This document shows, one piece after another, positions 29,001 through 39,300 of a stretch of DNA of 64,000 bases (its first letter is position 1; each line of letters starts with the position of its first letter). Location of the stretch: assembly GCF_047663525.1 (NCBI RefSeq), contig NC_092588.1, forward strand, positions 106,163,001 to 106,227,000, given 5' to 3'. Source of the stretch: Anas platyrhynchos (lineage: Eukaryota; Chordata; Aves; Anseriformes; Anatidae). Position numbers and translations under genes: made by a program. The notes under the pieces were generated by a model. That model was not told the DNA's origin, made no database searches, and was given only the letters and a program-made list of their open reading frames with translations.

Positions 29001-32000
29001 TGCTTCTTTGGGATGTAAACAGAATAGATGTATTCAGGATTTGTTTCGAACTTAAACGTACACGTAAATGTGTGTATGTATGCTTTGAGGTGGGAACTAA
29101 ATGGTTGTTTTTTAGATGATTTTTTTTTTTGCCAATACAGATGTATTAACATTTTGTAGGACTACTTTGTCATGGTGGCAAAATTTTAGAGGTAGAAGAG
29201 CTTTCTCTTTCCCACACACCTTTCCTTTCTGCTTGCCTTTCTTTGCTTGCTCACTTCCTCATTTTATATATTTATATATATACATATTTTTTTTTTTCTT
29301 TTTTAATTTCAGGGCAAGCATACAAAAAAGAGTCATTGTTACCCACCAATGAACAGGGATCATCGCAGAATCATCCATGAATTAGCTCAGGTGTATGGCA
29401 TTGAAAGTGTGAGCTATGACAACGAACCAAAGCGTAACGTTGTTATCACCGCAGTGAAGTATGTAATTCATTTTGTTTTCTAGTAACTGTGTATGTTTAT
29501 ATCACTTAATTGAATGAGTTTATTTACAGTACAATTTGCAGCATGCAGTAGCTTCCATTTAAAAGTTTTTAAAGCAATTTTAAACTGATCATTTGATAAG
29601 CTTCTATTTCCCCCTGGTTGAATACATCTTCAGAGAAGAAAACGCAATTAAAAATGAAAAAGCTAAGAAGACAAGATTTTGCAAGTCTGTTTTCCGTTTG
29701 GCTTAGCAGTAACTTCTTGTCTTTTTGTCATCAGCTAAATTTGACAGAAGTATCAAGGATAATAAAAGTAATAAAATTTTATGAATATTAATGGCTGGAT
29801 AGAGAAGTCACATCTAAATTTGCACCTTCTTTGAAGAAGGCTCATACTGGAACTTCTCTACACACCTGAACCTGCCACAGAAAGTCCTATCCTCTCTTTT
29901 TTGTTAATGGACAAAGTTGGAAACGGATTACTGCAAATATAAAAGATGTCTAAGCAAAATTAGAGATGCTTGGAGAGGGCATGTAGAAGGAAGTTCATAG
30001 TATAAAAGGAAATGAAGGGAATATAGCTGGGGGAAAAGCAAGGTTATTGACTGGAGAGAGTGTGGCTTCCTTGATTCTTTTGTCACTGAGCAACTTATTT
30101 AGTTTAACATTGACAAATTTTAGTTCAGCACTGTCAAATTGTGGTTCTTCGACAACTCATTTAATTGGTTTCTAACTGTAGATGTTGGCTATAGTTAAAA
30201 ATTAAAAAATAAAAAAAATATTACCATCCCTGCTAGTTACAGTGCCATGAGCTGCTCCTGAGCCTGTTATCCTAGTTAGAATCTTGATCTCGTTCAATAA
30301 AGACAGGACACTACTTTAAGGTAACTTTATGTTTCTGTGAACCAATTTAAGATATCTCCCTTTTCCCTACAAAAGAAGGGTGAGAAGAGAGACCACACTT
30401 GAAAAAGCTTCCTCAGAAAAAGGAAGGGGCTGGAGGATGATGAGAAATAAGTGAAGAGGAGGAGAAAGTGTCAGAGAAATGAGTAGGACAGAATTTTTTT
30501 ATTTTTTTTTTTTAAAGTCATTGTATGCTGAAACTTTAGAATGGGAAGCCTTCTGTAGTGTTAGAAGTTGCGCACTTGCTCCTTCCCTTTTGTTGTTTAG
30601 GGAAGATCATGCAGTGATCATGCAGGAGCTCTTCCCATGACTCTTCCCCTGTCCTCTTTCTTTTGGCAAGTATGAGGGAGTGGGGAGGACTCTGGAGTCT
30701 GCAAGGACCGAGTTGAACGTTCAAGTGTTGGAAGCTGATGTTAGGTGCTTGATGGGAGTTTTGTTGACTCCGTCTTCATCCCTTTCATGTAATAGTGAAA
30801 GTTGATTTAGACAGGTTTATACTGCATCTTTACTTTTGGTTTGTGCACATTATCAGGATGCTTGTTTCACACCTTGTGCTTTGGTATGTAAGAAATAAAG
30901 GAATCAATAAAACAATACTTGTAAGGCAGCATGGTTGAGATATTTTTCTTCTGAATTGATGAGCATGATTTCCACTACATCTGTTGCTGTTTTTTTATTT
31001 GTTAACAAATACAACTGAACATTTTTTAAACACTTCTTGAATTCAGGGATGGCTTTGTGTGAAGGATCAAAGGATTAGGAGCATTTAGGAGCATGCAGTG
31101 ATAGAACACAAATGCTGCACTTTTACTTCTGCTCTTATAGACACTGAGTGCTATACAACAGTGTTTTTCAGCTGCGTAGCGATGTTTCCTAATTGAATTC
31201 ATCCAAGAATTCTTTTCATTGTCATTTTATTTCAAGTGGCAAAGACCACTTCGTCAAGACATAAAACTCATTGAAGCCTCAGACAATTGATAGCTTAAGT
31301 TCTAGGATGATATTTTTAGAGTATTTCATAGAATGATGGGATGGTTTAGGTCAGAAGGGACCTTAAAGATCACCTAATTTCAATCCCCCTGCCATGGGCA
31401 GGGACACCTCCCACTAGATGAGGTTGCTCACAGCCCCATCCAGCCTGGCCTTAAACACTTCCAAGGATGGGGCATCAAGAGGTTCTCTGCACAACCTGTT
31501 CCAGTGCCTCTGAGTAAAGAATTTCTTCCTAGAACCTAATCTAAATCTTCTCTGTTTTAGTTTAAAGCCATTACTCCTTGTCCTATCACTATACTCCCTG
31601 ACAAAGAGTTCCTCTCCAGCTCTCTTGTAGACCCCCTTTAAGTACTGGAAGACCGCTGTAAGGTTTCCCTGGAGCCTTCTCTTCTGTAGGCTGAAAAACC
31701 CCAACTCCCTCAGCCTGTATTTGTAGTAGAGGTGTTTCAGCCCATTTGATCATCTTTGTGGCCCTCCTCTGGACTCGTTCAAATATGTCCATGTCTTTCT
31801 TGTGTTAGAGGCCCCAGAACTGAATGCTGTTTCACAACAGCTTCTTCAAATCCAGAGTCTAGTCAACACAAAGCCCAAATGGTTTGATTCAGTTTGTTTC
31901 ATCCTGTTTTCAGTATTCCCTGCAGATACCTTTTAGGGGCATTTCCAAGTATACGTAACGAGAAATGACGCTAGGCAAGAAGCACCATTTTTTTTCCTGC

Positions 32001-35000
32001 TCTTCCCCATTATGTCACTGAAGTGGTAACATCACCATACAAGTTGGATCAGAGGAGTGAGAAAGCATCCTTGGTGCTAAGGAGAGTTCCTCTAGCCAGA
32101 TAATAGGCTAGGAGCAAGCACCATGACTACTTTGCCATCAGCAAAATGCACCCATCATCGTTCCACCACATTGGTACAAGTTGATCATGTTAGCTGCATT
32201 AGAATCACCGATGTACAGCATTGCTGATGTCTAAGCAGATAAAGAATGTTCCTGGTGTTGAACGTCAAGGTTCATCTTAAGTGCCCTTCTCCCTGCTGGT
32301 TGCCTTTGTAGTCACCATCTTTTTGAGCAGTTGCAATACCAGATTCCTTCTGACCCAGGATTCCTTCTGTGGGGCAGTACTGTGTTAAAAGGTTACGTGC
32401 AGGCTTGTATGGCAAAAAGGGGAAGAGGCTTATTTTTGGTGTTCCTTCTAGGAACAGCATTTAATTTAATGTTTATATATAACTTATATATGTAAGTGAG
32501 TATACATGTATAAATAAAGCTTTATATACAGGCTTATATAGATTTTTAGAGAGAGATTTAATATGTGGTTAAATTTTAATGCATAATTATATCGTTAATA
32601 TGTTTAAATTACTTGAGTATGCTGTGGCAGTTTTCTGATAAAATAATTGTAGGATTTTTTACCTCATAATTTCCATATAAATGCAGCTTTAAGCTCAGAA
32701 CATTATTCAATAATTAAAAATGTAGCGTAATTATTAAGTGTTTTGGTCACATTAGGTAAGTGTAAATTCATTTACCCCTACTTTGCATTCTAAGTTGGTT
32801 TGTCAGAGACATAGAAGACTGTTAAAAACAGTAAGAGATACAGGTCGTCTTCTTGAAAAAAGCCTGGAAAGATACTGCAGAGTTTTCGCAAAGATACCTG
32901 AAATCACAGCCCGTGTAGAGAATGCATATTCTCTCTTTCTTCTCTCAACAGATGAGGTAATGGGCACAAATAAAAATCATCAGGTTTGAAACAGTTGCAG
33001 GAAGAAGATTCATACAATACGTAGCGATTGTGGAATGGGTTGCTCATAAAATCAGTGACTTGCCGTATGTAGGAATAAACAACGTTACAGGATATATATA
33101 ATTTAATGTATAGTTAATCGTCTGCTATTTTCCTTGTACATATACTAGTGGTTTTAAATATAATGGTACTTGTGAGAATAGAAGAATGGGAAAGGCTAAG
33201 GTTATCTCAAATTATAAAGTCATAAATAGGCATTCAGGCAAACGTGTTTCCAGTGTGGAATAAAATTTACTGTTAAGTTATGAACGTAATGTAAATCGAG
33301 GGCAAGAATGAAGGAAAAGAAGCAGCATTTATTCACCTGTTCAGAAATGGAGAGGCCAAGCTAATTTATTCTCCATATAAGAAGTACCTAGCCAAAAAAT
33401 GTATCATGTGCAAGTAATATTCAGAGATGAATCTACATCTCAGAAGGTAGGGAAACATTCCTAAGAAGAAGAGGCATTCAGATATAAATAGGAAAGCAGT
33501 GCTGTTTAGTGTACCAGAATGGTGGTGGAAGGCCTCTCAGTCCTGCAATTACATTGGAACCGTGACTGGAAGTTGAAATAAAGCAAACTCACTCTTGAAA
33601 GTGACTCGTAGGAAACTTTTAAGACATTTCCACAGCCTGTTAAAGATAGAGTTGCGTATGATACTTATTTTGAAAAATTTTGGCTTAGATGCCTTTTTTG
33701 TAATAATCTTTCAAAGCAGTTTCCATTTTTTTTTATATCCTTCCCCTGTCTCCAGCCAGTGCAGCCTTTGGACATGGACTGTGCAGTACTGAAGGTGTGC
33801 TTCGCAGCCGGTACAAGCCTAGGGACATACTGAAGCATACTGTCTTCCTGCATTGGAGAAAATACTGCCCTGCACCATGGCCACAGGGTGGCCCTTGTAT
33901 TGCAGAGGGCACAAGCACAAATGAGATGCTTCATTGTACAGTTATGGTCACGTAATAGATAGTAACTTATGTGGAGGGCAGGAAGAACTGTTTATTTGTT
34001 TGGTTTTTTTTCTTAATGCGTGTCATATTTCTGGTCTCATGCACCTGGGCTAACGGGTAAGGAAGTGGCAGTGTATTGTGAGGCACTGGCACAGGTTGCC
34101 CAGAGGAGCCCCATCCTTGGAAGTGTTTAAGGCCAGGTTGGATGGGGCTTTGAGCAACCTGGCCTGGTGGAGAGTGTCCCTGCCCGTGGCAGGGGGGTTG
34201 AAATTAGGTGATCTTTAAGGTCCCTTCTGATCCAAACCATTCTGTGATTCTGTTATTGTTCCTTGGAGAGGACTGCTTCACGGGGGCCTAGTTTTAGTGC
34301 AGAGTGATGAGTAAGTTTAATGCGACTTGTTGCTTGAGGTTAAGAACATGGCTCCACAGCATTAGATATTGTGAAGATGCAGTGATCTGTGACCATAGAC
34401 CTTGATGCAGCCTACAGCTTCCTCGTGAGGGGGAGAGATGAGAAAGGTGCTGATCTTTTTTCTCTTGTGGCCAGTGATGAGACCCAAGGGAGGAATAGCA
34501 TGAAGATGCATCAAGGGAGGTTCAGATTGGATATTAGGAAAAGGTTCTTCTCTGAGAGGGTGGTTGAGCTTTTGAGCAGGCTCCCCAGGTAAGTGATTGT
34601 GGCATCAAGCCTGTTGAAGTTCAAGAAGCATTTGGACAACAATCTCAGAGAGATGGTTTGATTTTTAGGTAGTCCTGTGTGGAGCCAGGAGCTGGACTCA
34701 ATCCTTGTGGGTTACTTCTGTTACAGGATATTCTGTGACTCTATGAAAATTAGTTATGTAGATGAAATACAAATATGAACTCAGACACTGGTACCACTAC
34801 TTTTAAACGTAACTCTTTTTTTGCCCTAACTTCTAAATGAATATAAATTCCTGTTGAATAAAATAACTTTTTTCTTTTATTTTTCTAGAGGGAAATCCAT
34901 TTGTCCAAGCAATACTTTAACTTCTGTGCTGGATAAAGAAATGCAGAACAGGCCTCCACCTCCTATTCCTCATTACAAACAAACAGATAAGTAAGAAATG

Positions 35001-35820
35001 TGTTTCTAAAATGGTGTTCTTCAGTTTTGTGCTGGTTTACTCAAGGAAGAGTGTTCATGAGCTTCAATTTTATGCTCCCTGAGTTTTTTACTCAACTTAC
35101 ATGCTGCTGCGGAGCTTGCAGCCTGCACTAAATTTTTCTGTCCACAGAAGTAAACCTGAAATGAAATGGTAACAGAATGTAGGATTGACTGTGATATAAG
35201 AGCAGTAATAAAAACAAATACTGTGGACCTCTCTTTTTTTATAAAGATTAGATGGTTGAGAAGAGATGAATGTTTTGGAGGTTTGGGGTGTTTTATATCT
35301 TTAACTTTTCTGTGTAAAAGATAAAGTAGTGTCTTACTGGCATAAAATAATTTATTAGGACAGTTAGTAAATATATTTTTATTTATGTTTATATTTTATT
35401 ATTTAAAAGCATGTTTAGCATTTAGTCTTCAGTACATTAGTGTTTTTGCAATAAATATTACTAATAAATGATAGTTTCTGGTAAAACTCAAAAACAAATT
35501 GTATCAATTCAGCCATGCACCATTATACATTAATTTGATAAAGTATATTTTTTTTCCCAAAAATCATAGTTAAATGTTTTCTGAAGCATTAAGATATTTC
35601 CATTAGAACATAATTTAGAACACACCATCTATCGATGCAGTGTTCATATGCACACTGAGATGTTATGGGAATTTGTGACTTCAACCTACTTTTATCTTGT
35701 GTTTCATGCAGAGTGAGTAACATCTAATATTCTTATAATTTCAGGAGTAGTGGAAGCAGTGGTTTATCCAAACCATTAAAAGAAGAGCCAGTAATTGACT
35801 ACTTCGATGTCCAAGACTGA
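2062..35820 (+). CDS. NFX1: NFX1-family zinc-finger / R3H protein (NFX1 or close paralogue), C-terminal 19 exons, 5' end outside window
   Basis: Coding exons: 2062-2133, 3987-4126, 5183-5282, 5421-5638, 6737-6834, 7939-7969, 10129-10211, 11767-11875, 16572-16691, 17420-17499, 17865-18095, 18194-18267, 20855-20956, 22631-22672, 22910-23008, 24544-24610, 29313-29458, 34889-34990, 35745-35820 (stop TGA 35818). All are GT-AG and every phase closes, giving about 662 codons, against roughly 1,120 residues for human NFX1. The product has successive NFX1-type fingers (e.g. [18 protein letters not shown] in exon 2; [11 protein letters not shown] in exon 7; [15 protein letters not shown] in exon 8), then an R3H domain in exon 17 and the tail [12 protein letters not shown]1 binds X-box promoter DNA and mRNA-associated factors in the nucleus and can repress transcription. 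The N-terminal PAM2 and RING/PHD region would lie upstream. The frame is intact with no internal stop. Family assignment is firm; NFX1 itself versus a paralogue is open, because the neighbours are 6p24-type genes rather than those of NFX1. Confidence 0.9.
2134..3986 (+). other. Intron, AT-rich with homopolymers
   Basis: A short C run (3261-3269), an AC run (3271-3281) and a 23-base T run (3283-3305) lie together. A T tract follows near 3397-3412 and an A tract near 3604-3617. Nothing protein-coding is seen. Confidence 0.6.
4350..4684 (+). mobile_element. Old CR1 LINE 3' fragment, sense strand plus
   Basis: The phrase gctggagcaccctctctatg resembles the CR1 3' region. The end, ccgttcaacctgaatgaatt followed by ctatgattct, resembles the usual CR1 terminus. 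The middle is degraded or deleted. It lies in the intron 4127-5182. Confidence 0.55.
5639..6736 (+). other. Introns 5639-6736 and 6835-7938, nothing recognised
   Basis: These AT-rich introns show no repeat family or coding frame. Just inside the second one an imperfect local duplication occurs (about 7033-7075: two copies of ggcaacttacacaggca-like sequence). Confidence 0.5.
7939..7969 (+). CDS. NFX1: 31-bp exon of the NFX1-family gene
   Basis: A small exon encodes [10 protein letters not shown] plus one base. It is bounded by ttttctag and a gtatta donor. Phase 0 entry and phase 1 exit match the neighbouring exons exactly (6737-6834 and 10129-10211). It supplies one cysteine between two fingers, in a region that also varies in length in human NFX1. 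The donor is weak compared with the gtaagt used by neighbours, so skipping is possible but would shift the frame. Confidence 0.8.
7970..10128 (+). other. Intron with long A tract
   Basis: A 24-base A run occupies 8924-8947. It could be a retroposed tail, but no gene-like sequence precedes it on either strand. The rest is unremarkable. Confidence 0.5.
8924..8947. repeat. Poly(A) tract
   Basis: Twenty-four uninterrupted A, inside the intron 7970-10128. No recognisable retroposed body is attached. Confidence 0.9.
10624..11640 (-). mobile_element. CR1 LINE, minus strand, internally deleted, with ORF1-end, endonuclease-start and 3' tail segments
   Basis: Read on the minus strand, 11640-11250 encodes a CR1 ORF1-like stretch ([20 protein letters not shown], and further on a GVLGS/CDHGALF-like end). 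11070-10760 encodes the start of the ORF2 endonuclease ([19 protein letters not shown]). 10740-10624 is the CR1 3' end (ggaccatgtcc... to gaatcagaat on the plus strand). The reverse transcriptase is absent, so the 3' tail abuts the endonuclease segment. The frames are broken and it is inactive. It lies in the intron 10212-11766. Confidence 0.8.
13260..13335 (-). mobile_element. CR1 LINE 3' tail, minus strand
   Basis: The plus strand reads tcatagaatcgtagaatatc, ctgagttggaagggaccca and then catcgagtccaa. That is the reverse complement of the 3' end of a CR1 subfamily. The sequence beyond 13335 is too diverged to place. Confidence 0.75.
15943..15957. repeat. (AG)n short microsatellite
   Basis: Seven AG units after an A-rich stretch, inside the 4.7-kb intron. 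Confidence 0.85.
18096..18193 (+). other. 98-bp minimal intron in the NFX1-family gene
   Basis: The frame [17 protein letters not shown] is continuous only if these 98 bases are removed. Read through, the frame shifts and stops at TGA 18236. The donor is aag|gttggg, which is weak. The acceptor is tttgcaacag, preceded by a modest pyrimidine tract. Two flanking exons that match human NFX1 closely (17865-18095 and 18194-18267) support the removal. Confidence 0.75.
18268..20854 (+). other. 2.6-kb intron
   Basis: AT-rich. Includes a short duplicated ttataatat stretch near 20098-20135. No repeat family, RNA gene or exon-like frame is recognised. Confidence 0.5.
21241..21960 (-). mobile_element. 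CR1 LINE fragment, minus strand
   Basis: It starts with the CR1 terminus in reverse complement (tcatggaatggttgaggtta, gctggtccaaccccc, tgctctagcaggactgcc) and continues through the 3' UTR and the C-terminal reverse-transcriptase region. Typical CR1 phrases include ccctttgcagcactctc and gcctcatgcagcccagaatg. It is truncated at its 5' end near 21960, next to a T/GTT-rich simple repeat. Open frames across it are disrupted. Confidence 0.85.
21966..22033. repeat. T-rich and (GTT)n simple repeat
   Basis: T runs are interrupted by six GTT units and further T runs, lying at the 5' edge of the CR1 fragment. Confidence 0.9.
22842..22864. repeat. (TTTA)n microsatellite
   Basis: About five TTTA units lie roughly 45 bases upstream of the acceptor of exon 22910-23008. 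Confidence 0.9.
23009..24543 (+). other. 1.5-kb intron
   Basis: Contains an A/C-rich patch with repeated AACTA and AACAA-like units around 23975-24010. No other feature is seen. Confidence 0.5.
24611..29312 (+). other. 4.7-kb intron upstream of the R3H exon
   Basis: Holds a CR1 fragment (28093-28520) and an exon-like segment of unknown origin around 25857-26110 (see findings). The acceptor is preceded by TA-rich and T-rich sequence at 29268-29306. Confidence 0.55.
28093..28520 (-). mobile_element. Diverged CR1 LINE fragment, minus strand
   Basis: The plus strand begins agaatcattcaggttggaag and continues with CR1-like text about a lead-in of about 100 bases (gtagtctagtgcagctcttt). It then degrades. 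The boundary towards 28720 is uncertain. Confidence 0.6.
29313..29458 (+). CDS. NFX1: R3H-domain exon of the NFX1-family gene
   Basis: The exon encodes the start and core of the R3H single-stranded nucleic-acid binding domain. The Arg-x3-His signature appears as RRIIH within [15 protein letters not shown], followed by [18 protein letters not shown]. The domain continues into the exon at 34889. Introns of about 4.7 kb and 5.4 kb flank it, the two longest in the gene, and both carry CR1 fragments. Confidence 0.9.
31325..31870 (-). mobile_element. CR1 LINE fragment, minus strand
   Basis: The terminus (tcatagaatgatgggatggt on plus) is followed by the 3' UTR and the end of the reverse transcriptase. 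Minus-strand translation gives the CR1 C-terminal pattern around [13 protein letters not shown] and [19 protein letters not shown]. 5' truncated and not functional. Confidence 0.9.
34075..34256 (+). mobile_element. CR1 LINE 3' end, plus strand
   Basis: This is the last 180 or so bases of a CR1 (ggcactggcacaggttgccc through ccattctgtgattctg). It is nearly identical in reverse complement to the terminus of the copy at 31325. Confidence 0.9.
34410..34746 (+). mobile_element. CR1 LINE fragment of another subfamily, plus strand
   Basis: Plus-strand translation shows the CR1 reverse-transcriptase C terminus ([26 protein letters not shown]). A 3' UTR follows, ending in gatattctgtgactctatg. It ends about 140 bases before the acceptor of exon 34889-34990. 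Confidence 0.85.
34991..35744 (+). other. Last intron of the NFX1-family gene
   Basis: AT-rich, 754 bases, with many ATTTA-like words. No repeat or exon is seen. Confidence 0.6.
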
Positions 35821-38800
35821 AATGGTTGATGTAGAATTATGATGCAGAAGCTTACAGGTGAAGATACTAAATTATTGTGCAAGGCACTTTTTGGTTATCT
35901 ATCAAATGACCAGTTGTTCAGCATGTCCATGATTTAACATCTAAAGTTAGATTGTGATACTTTACAGTTTACATCACTGCATAACTGCATAATACTTAAC
36001 AGTAGTATAATTTTTTTCAACCTGTGTTTGCTGCATTTTTTTTATCTAATATGCTGTCAGAACGATGTAAATTTCCATCAATGCCTTTAAAGTGAGAGAG
36101 CTGATAATCAAATAGATTCTTTTGAGTAGTGAGAACAACAATAAATCTTAAAGATTTACTTCAACATATCTCACACAATTTAAACTAAACCAGGAGTAAT
36201 CTTTGTTAAAAGCACTAAAGGGAATATTCTTAAAGCATTTTCATATTTTTATTAATTTGTATCCATGTTAATGTGGTAAATTTGGTAATTTTAGTTACTC
36301 CTTTGCATGGACTGAAATACAAAATTTAGTCAGTCTTGAAGTACAAGTATATGCTCTAAACGCCACTTAAGAGCACAGGTTTCTTTTGTATCTGAAGAAC
36401 CAGGATTTGGGGAAGGTGGGGAATTAAAGCTTATTTTGTTTTACCTCAAATTTGACATTTAAAAAAAAAAACAAAATAAAAAAAAAGACATCATTATTAA
36501 TGTTATTCAAGACCTTGAACAAGATAAGCTTTTATACATTATTTTGGTGTTCTATTTGATTTAGCTTTTATTTAGATATGTTAGCTTGATGGTCTTGGGT
36601 TTTTTGCATGGTTTTTGTTAATGGTTTATTACTTTTTTCTGTACTGTGCAAGCTTAAGGGAATGTGTGAAAAAAATATTATGAATCTGGAACAATTTTTG
36701 TAAAATTTGTAAGAACATCTGTCTTAGCTCTTTGCCAGTGGAAGGTATTTGTTGCATGGGAAATGCCATGAACAAAATGGGATGGTGGTATAAACAGTTT
36801 AACAGTCTCTCAGATGGTGAATTGTTTCCAGATCACAAGCTAAAGTGGGAGAGAGGTGATTCTGAGCAGACCTACAAAGTGGCACAGTTCTTGACTTTGA
36901 GTGATTCACATTGTCTAGGGGAGATGGACCTTTCAATTAATGACTTCCTTAATTTGGCACTGGTTTGCTGTTTCTTGTTCTGTGTGGCTACATGCAGCAC
37001 TGGAGGCAAGTACCCTGTACAGCATCAGGGGCTGCTGCTGTTCAAAGGAGCTTAGAAAAAAAAGAAACAGACCTCATGGAAGCCTTGATGGTTTGGGTTT
37101 CAGCTAGCTTACTATGCTGTAGTGTGAGGTTTGTAGCCAAGAAAATGAAAGGCAGTGATCCATGTTTAAATTTACATAGTTACGAAACCGTGAGTCTTAT
37201 ATGTGAAGCATTCTATGGCTACATTTCATCCTGAACATCCGGAGCTTGTGAAACAGTGAACAGCAAAGTCACAGATGATATCTGCCCCTTAAATCTTTTC
37301 AGAATTAAAACGTATGTTATTGCATATTTTTGTGTGTTTTTTATTTCACATAAAAGAAAGTCGTACGTGTTTCTAAATGTTTCAAATGCATGTCACCATT
37401 TACCTTCTGGTAGAACAGTTACCAGAAGGACTCTCATTTCTCAAGACTGTTCAGGCTTTTAATTTGTTCATAGCGGTTTAAATTACTTACTTAAATTACT
37501 TTGTCTTACTTTTTGTGAACAAAAATTAAGAATAAATTAACAAAGCTTATAGTACCCTGATTTTTCTAAGCACACTGTTGTTTGGTCCTACAAGGCATAC
37601 TGCTTTGTGAAGTTCAGCTAAAGCTAAGGAAATTAGTTACTTAGCATCTTTCCAGGAATCTTTTCTTCAATCCCATCATTGTGAGGAATGTATCTATTCC
37701 AGTGCTTGCAGACAAGTGCCAGTTCACTGTGGCTAGACAAAGGCTAATTCCTGTGTAGAAACCCAGAGCTATCTTATGATAGCAGTGTTTTCAAGATAGT
37801 AACTCCAACAGGGAGAATGTATCTAGTTACACTACCAGGGTTGGTTCTGGACAGGAGCCTGCCACACATGTCCAGTGAGCTGAAAGTGTAGGTAAAGTGA
37901 GCCCCAGAGTATGTGTGGCTCATGGAGTTGGTATTCTGTAAGCAGACCTAACACACAGACACATACACACAGAGCCTAAGTGATTTAGTTAATATTAAAC
38001 AGCATAAAGCTGAAGCCTTTTCACATATTTTCTTATGAATACAGCTAATGCTTCACATTTGCACCTCTGATTTGAAATATAAAACTTAAAAGGTTTTAGT
38101 AGCATTATCTCTTTCATTTTTTAAGTGAAATTATGGCTTTAACATAAATATATGAACCTGGTGAGATGCACTTCAGCACCCTACAGTTTTTAGTAAGAAA
38201 ACCCAGGTAATCTTCAGCTTCTCAGGTTGGACTAATTAATTATACTGGATCTGTTCATACTGAGAAATCATAGTACTCATTACTAAATATCTTAACTGCA
38301 CGTATATTAACTCTTACGTGGATGTGTAAATTACACATCTCTATATCATGGCTGTTGGACTCTATCTGTAGTTATGAAGCAAGTCACACATACGAAAATG
38401 TTTGCTTTGAAATGCATTCTAGTAACTCGGTTAAAAACATGATACCATGATACCGTACCCAGGGAATTAATACCAAAACCAAAAAGTATTGATGTCTTTC
38501 CTCCCAGAACACAGTAACATAGCCTTAAAAAGGAACTCAGCAGTTTAACAGTGGTGCTCTTCTTTCTGTTCTCATTTGCTTTTGCTGCAATGTCTGTGAC
38601 TTTCATACTGAAGAGTACTAAAGACTGCAGTTCTGAAATCTGTGATAACTCATTTTCATACTGCACATGTGCCTCGTGGAAATGTTTTTCAATTAGCTAT
38701 TTTGTAAATCCCATGAGCAGGCCTTTACGTCTTTTATTTGATAGAAGAATGAGAGAATAAAAGATCTTTGCATCAGTGAAGTCAGTAGCAAAAACCTTAT

Positions 38801-39300
38801 TGACATGACTGTAACCAAGACTTAAGCTTGAACATGCTAGTCATTTTCCAGAGCCCTTAGAATAATACTATTTCTTGCAGATTTATTTGATATAAGTACT
38901 CTGCAATAAGTGTCTTTTGAAATAACTTGTGTGGTGTAAGTTGGAAGTCATGTAACTTCATTAAGTGCTTTTAAAATTGTGTATAAAATAGATATTTTGG
39001 CATTTGGGCTGTGCTATTACTGATCTGTATTGTTTAATGCATTTAAAGTGCTCTGAGTATTCAGTGCTTGGATTTAACCTAAAATTGTGTAAGATGTGTA
39101 AGTAGACTTCAGTATCACTGCTACTGTGGCACTTTTGTACAATATCTGCCGCATAAGGAAATAAGCAAAATAAAACTGTTCTAAATCACTTTTCTTAAGT
39201 TATTTGTTGAAAGCTTTTTATTTTACTTGATTTTTTGAAGTTGGTGTAAAATGACTTTCGTTATAAACCTGAAATAAATGCAAGTTGAAAGTTCTGTGCT
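35821..39300 (+). other. Probable 3' UTR region of the NFX1-family gene
   Basis: AT-rich and largely free of recognisable repeats after the TGA at 35818. AATAAA-type hexamers occur at about 36140, at 39169-39174 and at 39273-39278. The last is followed by a GT-rich stretch (gttctgtgctttgg). Whether the transcript ends early or near 39.3 kb cannot be decided from sequence alone. Short open frames within it show no family resemblance. Confidence 0.45.
39273..39278 (+). terminator. Candidate distal poly(A) signal AATAAA
   Basis: AATAAA is followed about 20 bases later by a GT-rich element. A second AATAAA lies 104 bases upstream at 39169-39174. Confidence 0.45.

Larger units (their letters stand above)
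29459..34888 (+). other. 5.4-kb intron between the two R3H-coding exons
   Basis: Carries three CR1 fragments: one minus, two plus. Outside them the sequence is AT-rich, with a run of ATATA-type sequence around 32465-32540. No exon-like frame is recognised. Confidence 0.6.

Noticed and set aside
31414..31792. Minus-strand open frames that look protein-like
   Set aside because: They are the C-terminal reverse-transcriptase remnant of a CR1 LINE, not a host gene.
34389..34592. 67-codon plus-strand open frame
   Set aside because: CR1 reverse-transcriptase C-terminal remnant.
36732..37234. Open frames after the NFX1-family stop codon
   Set aside because: Overlap each other, lack family resemblance and lie in the probable 3' UTR.
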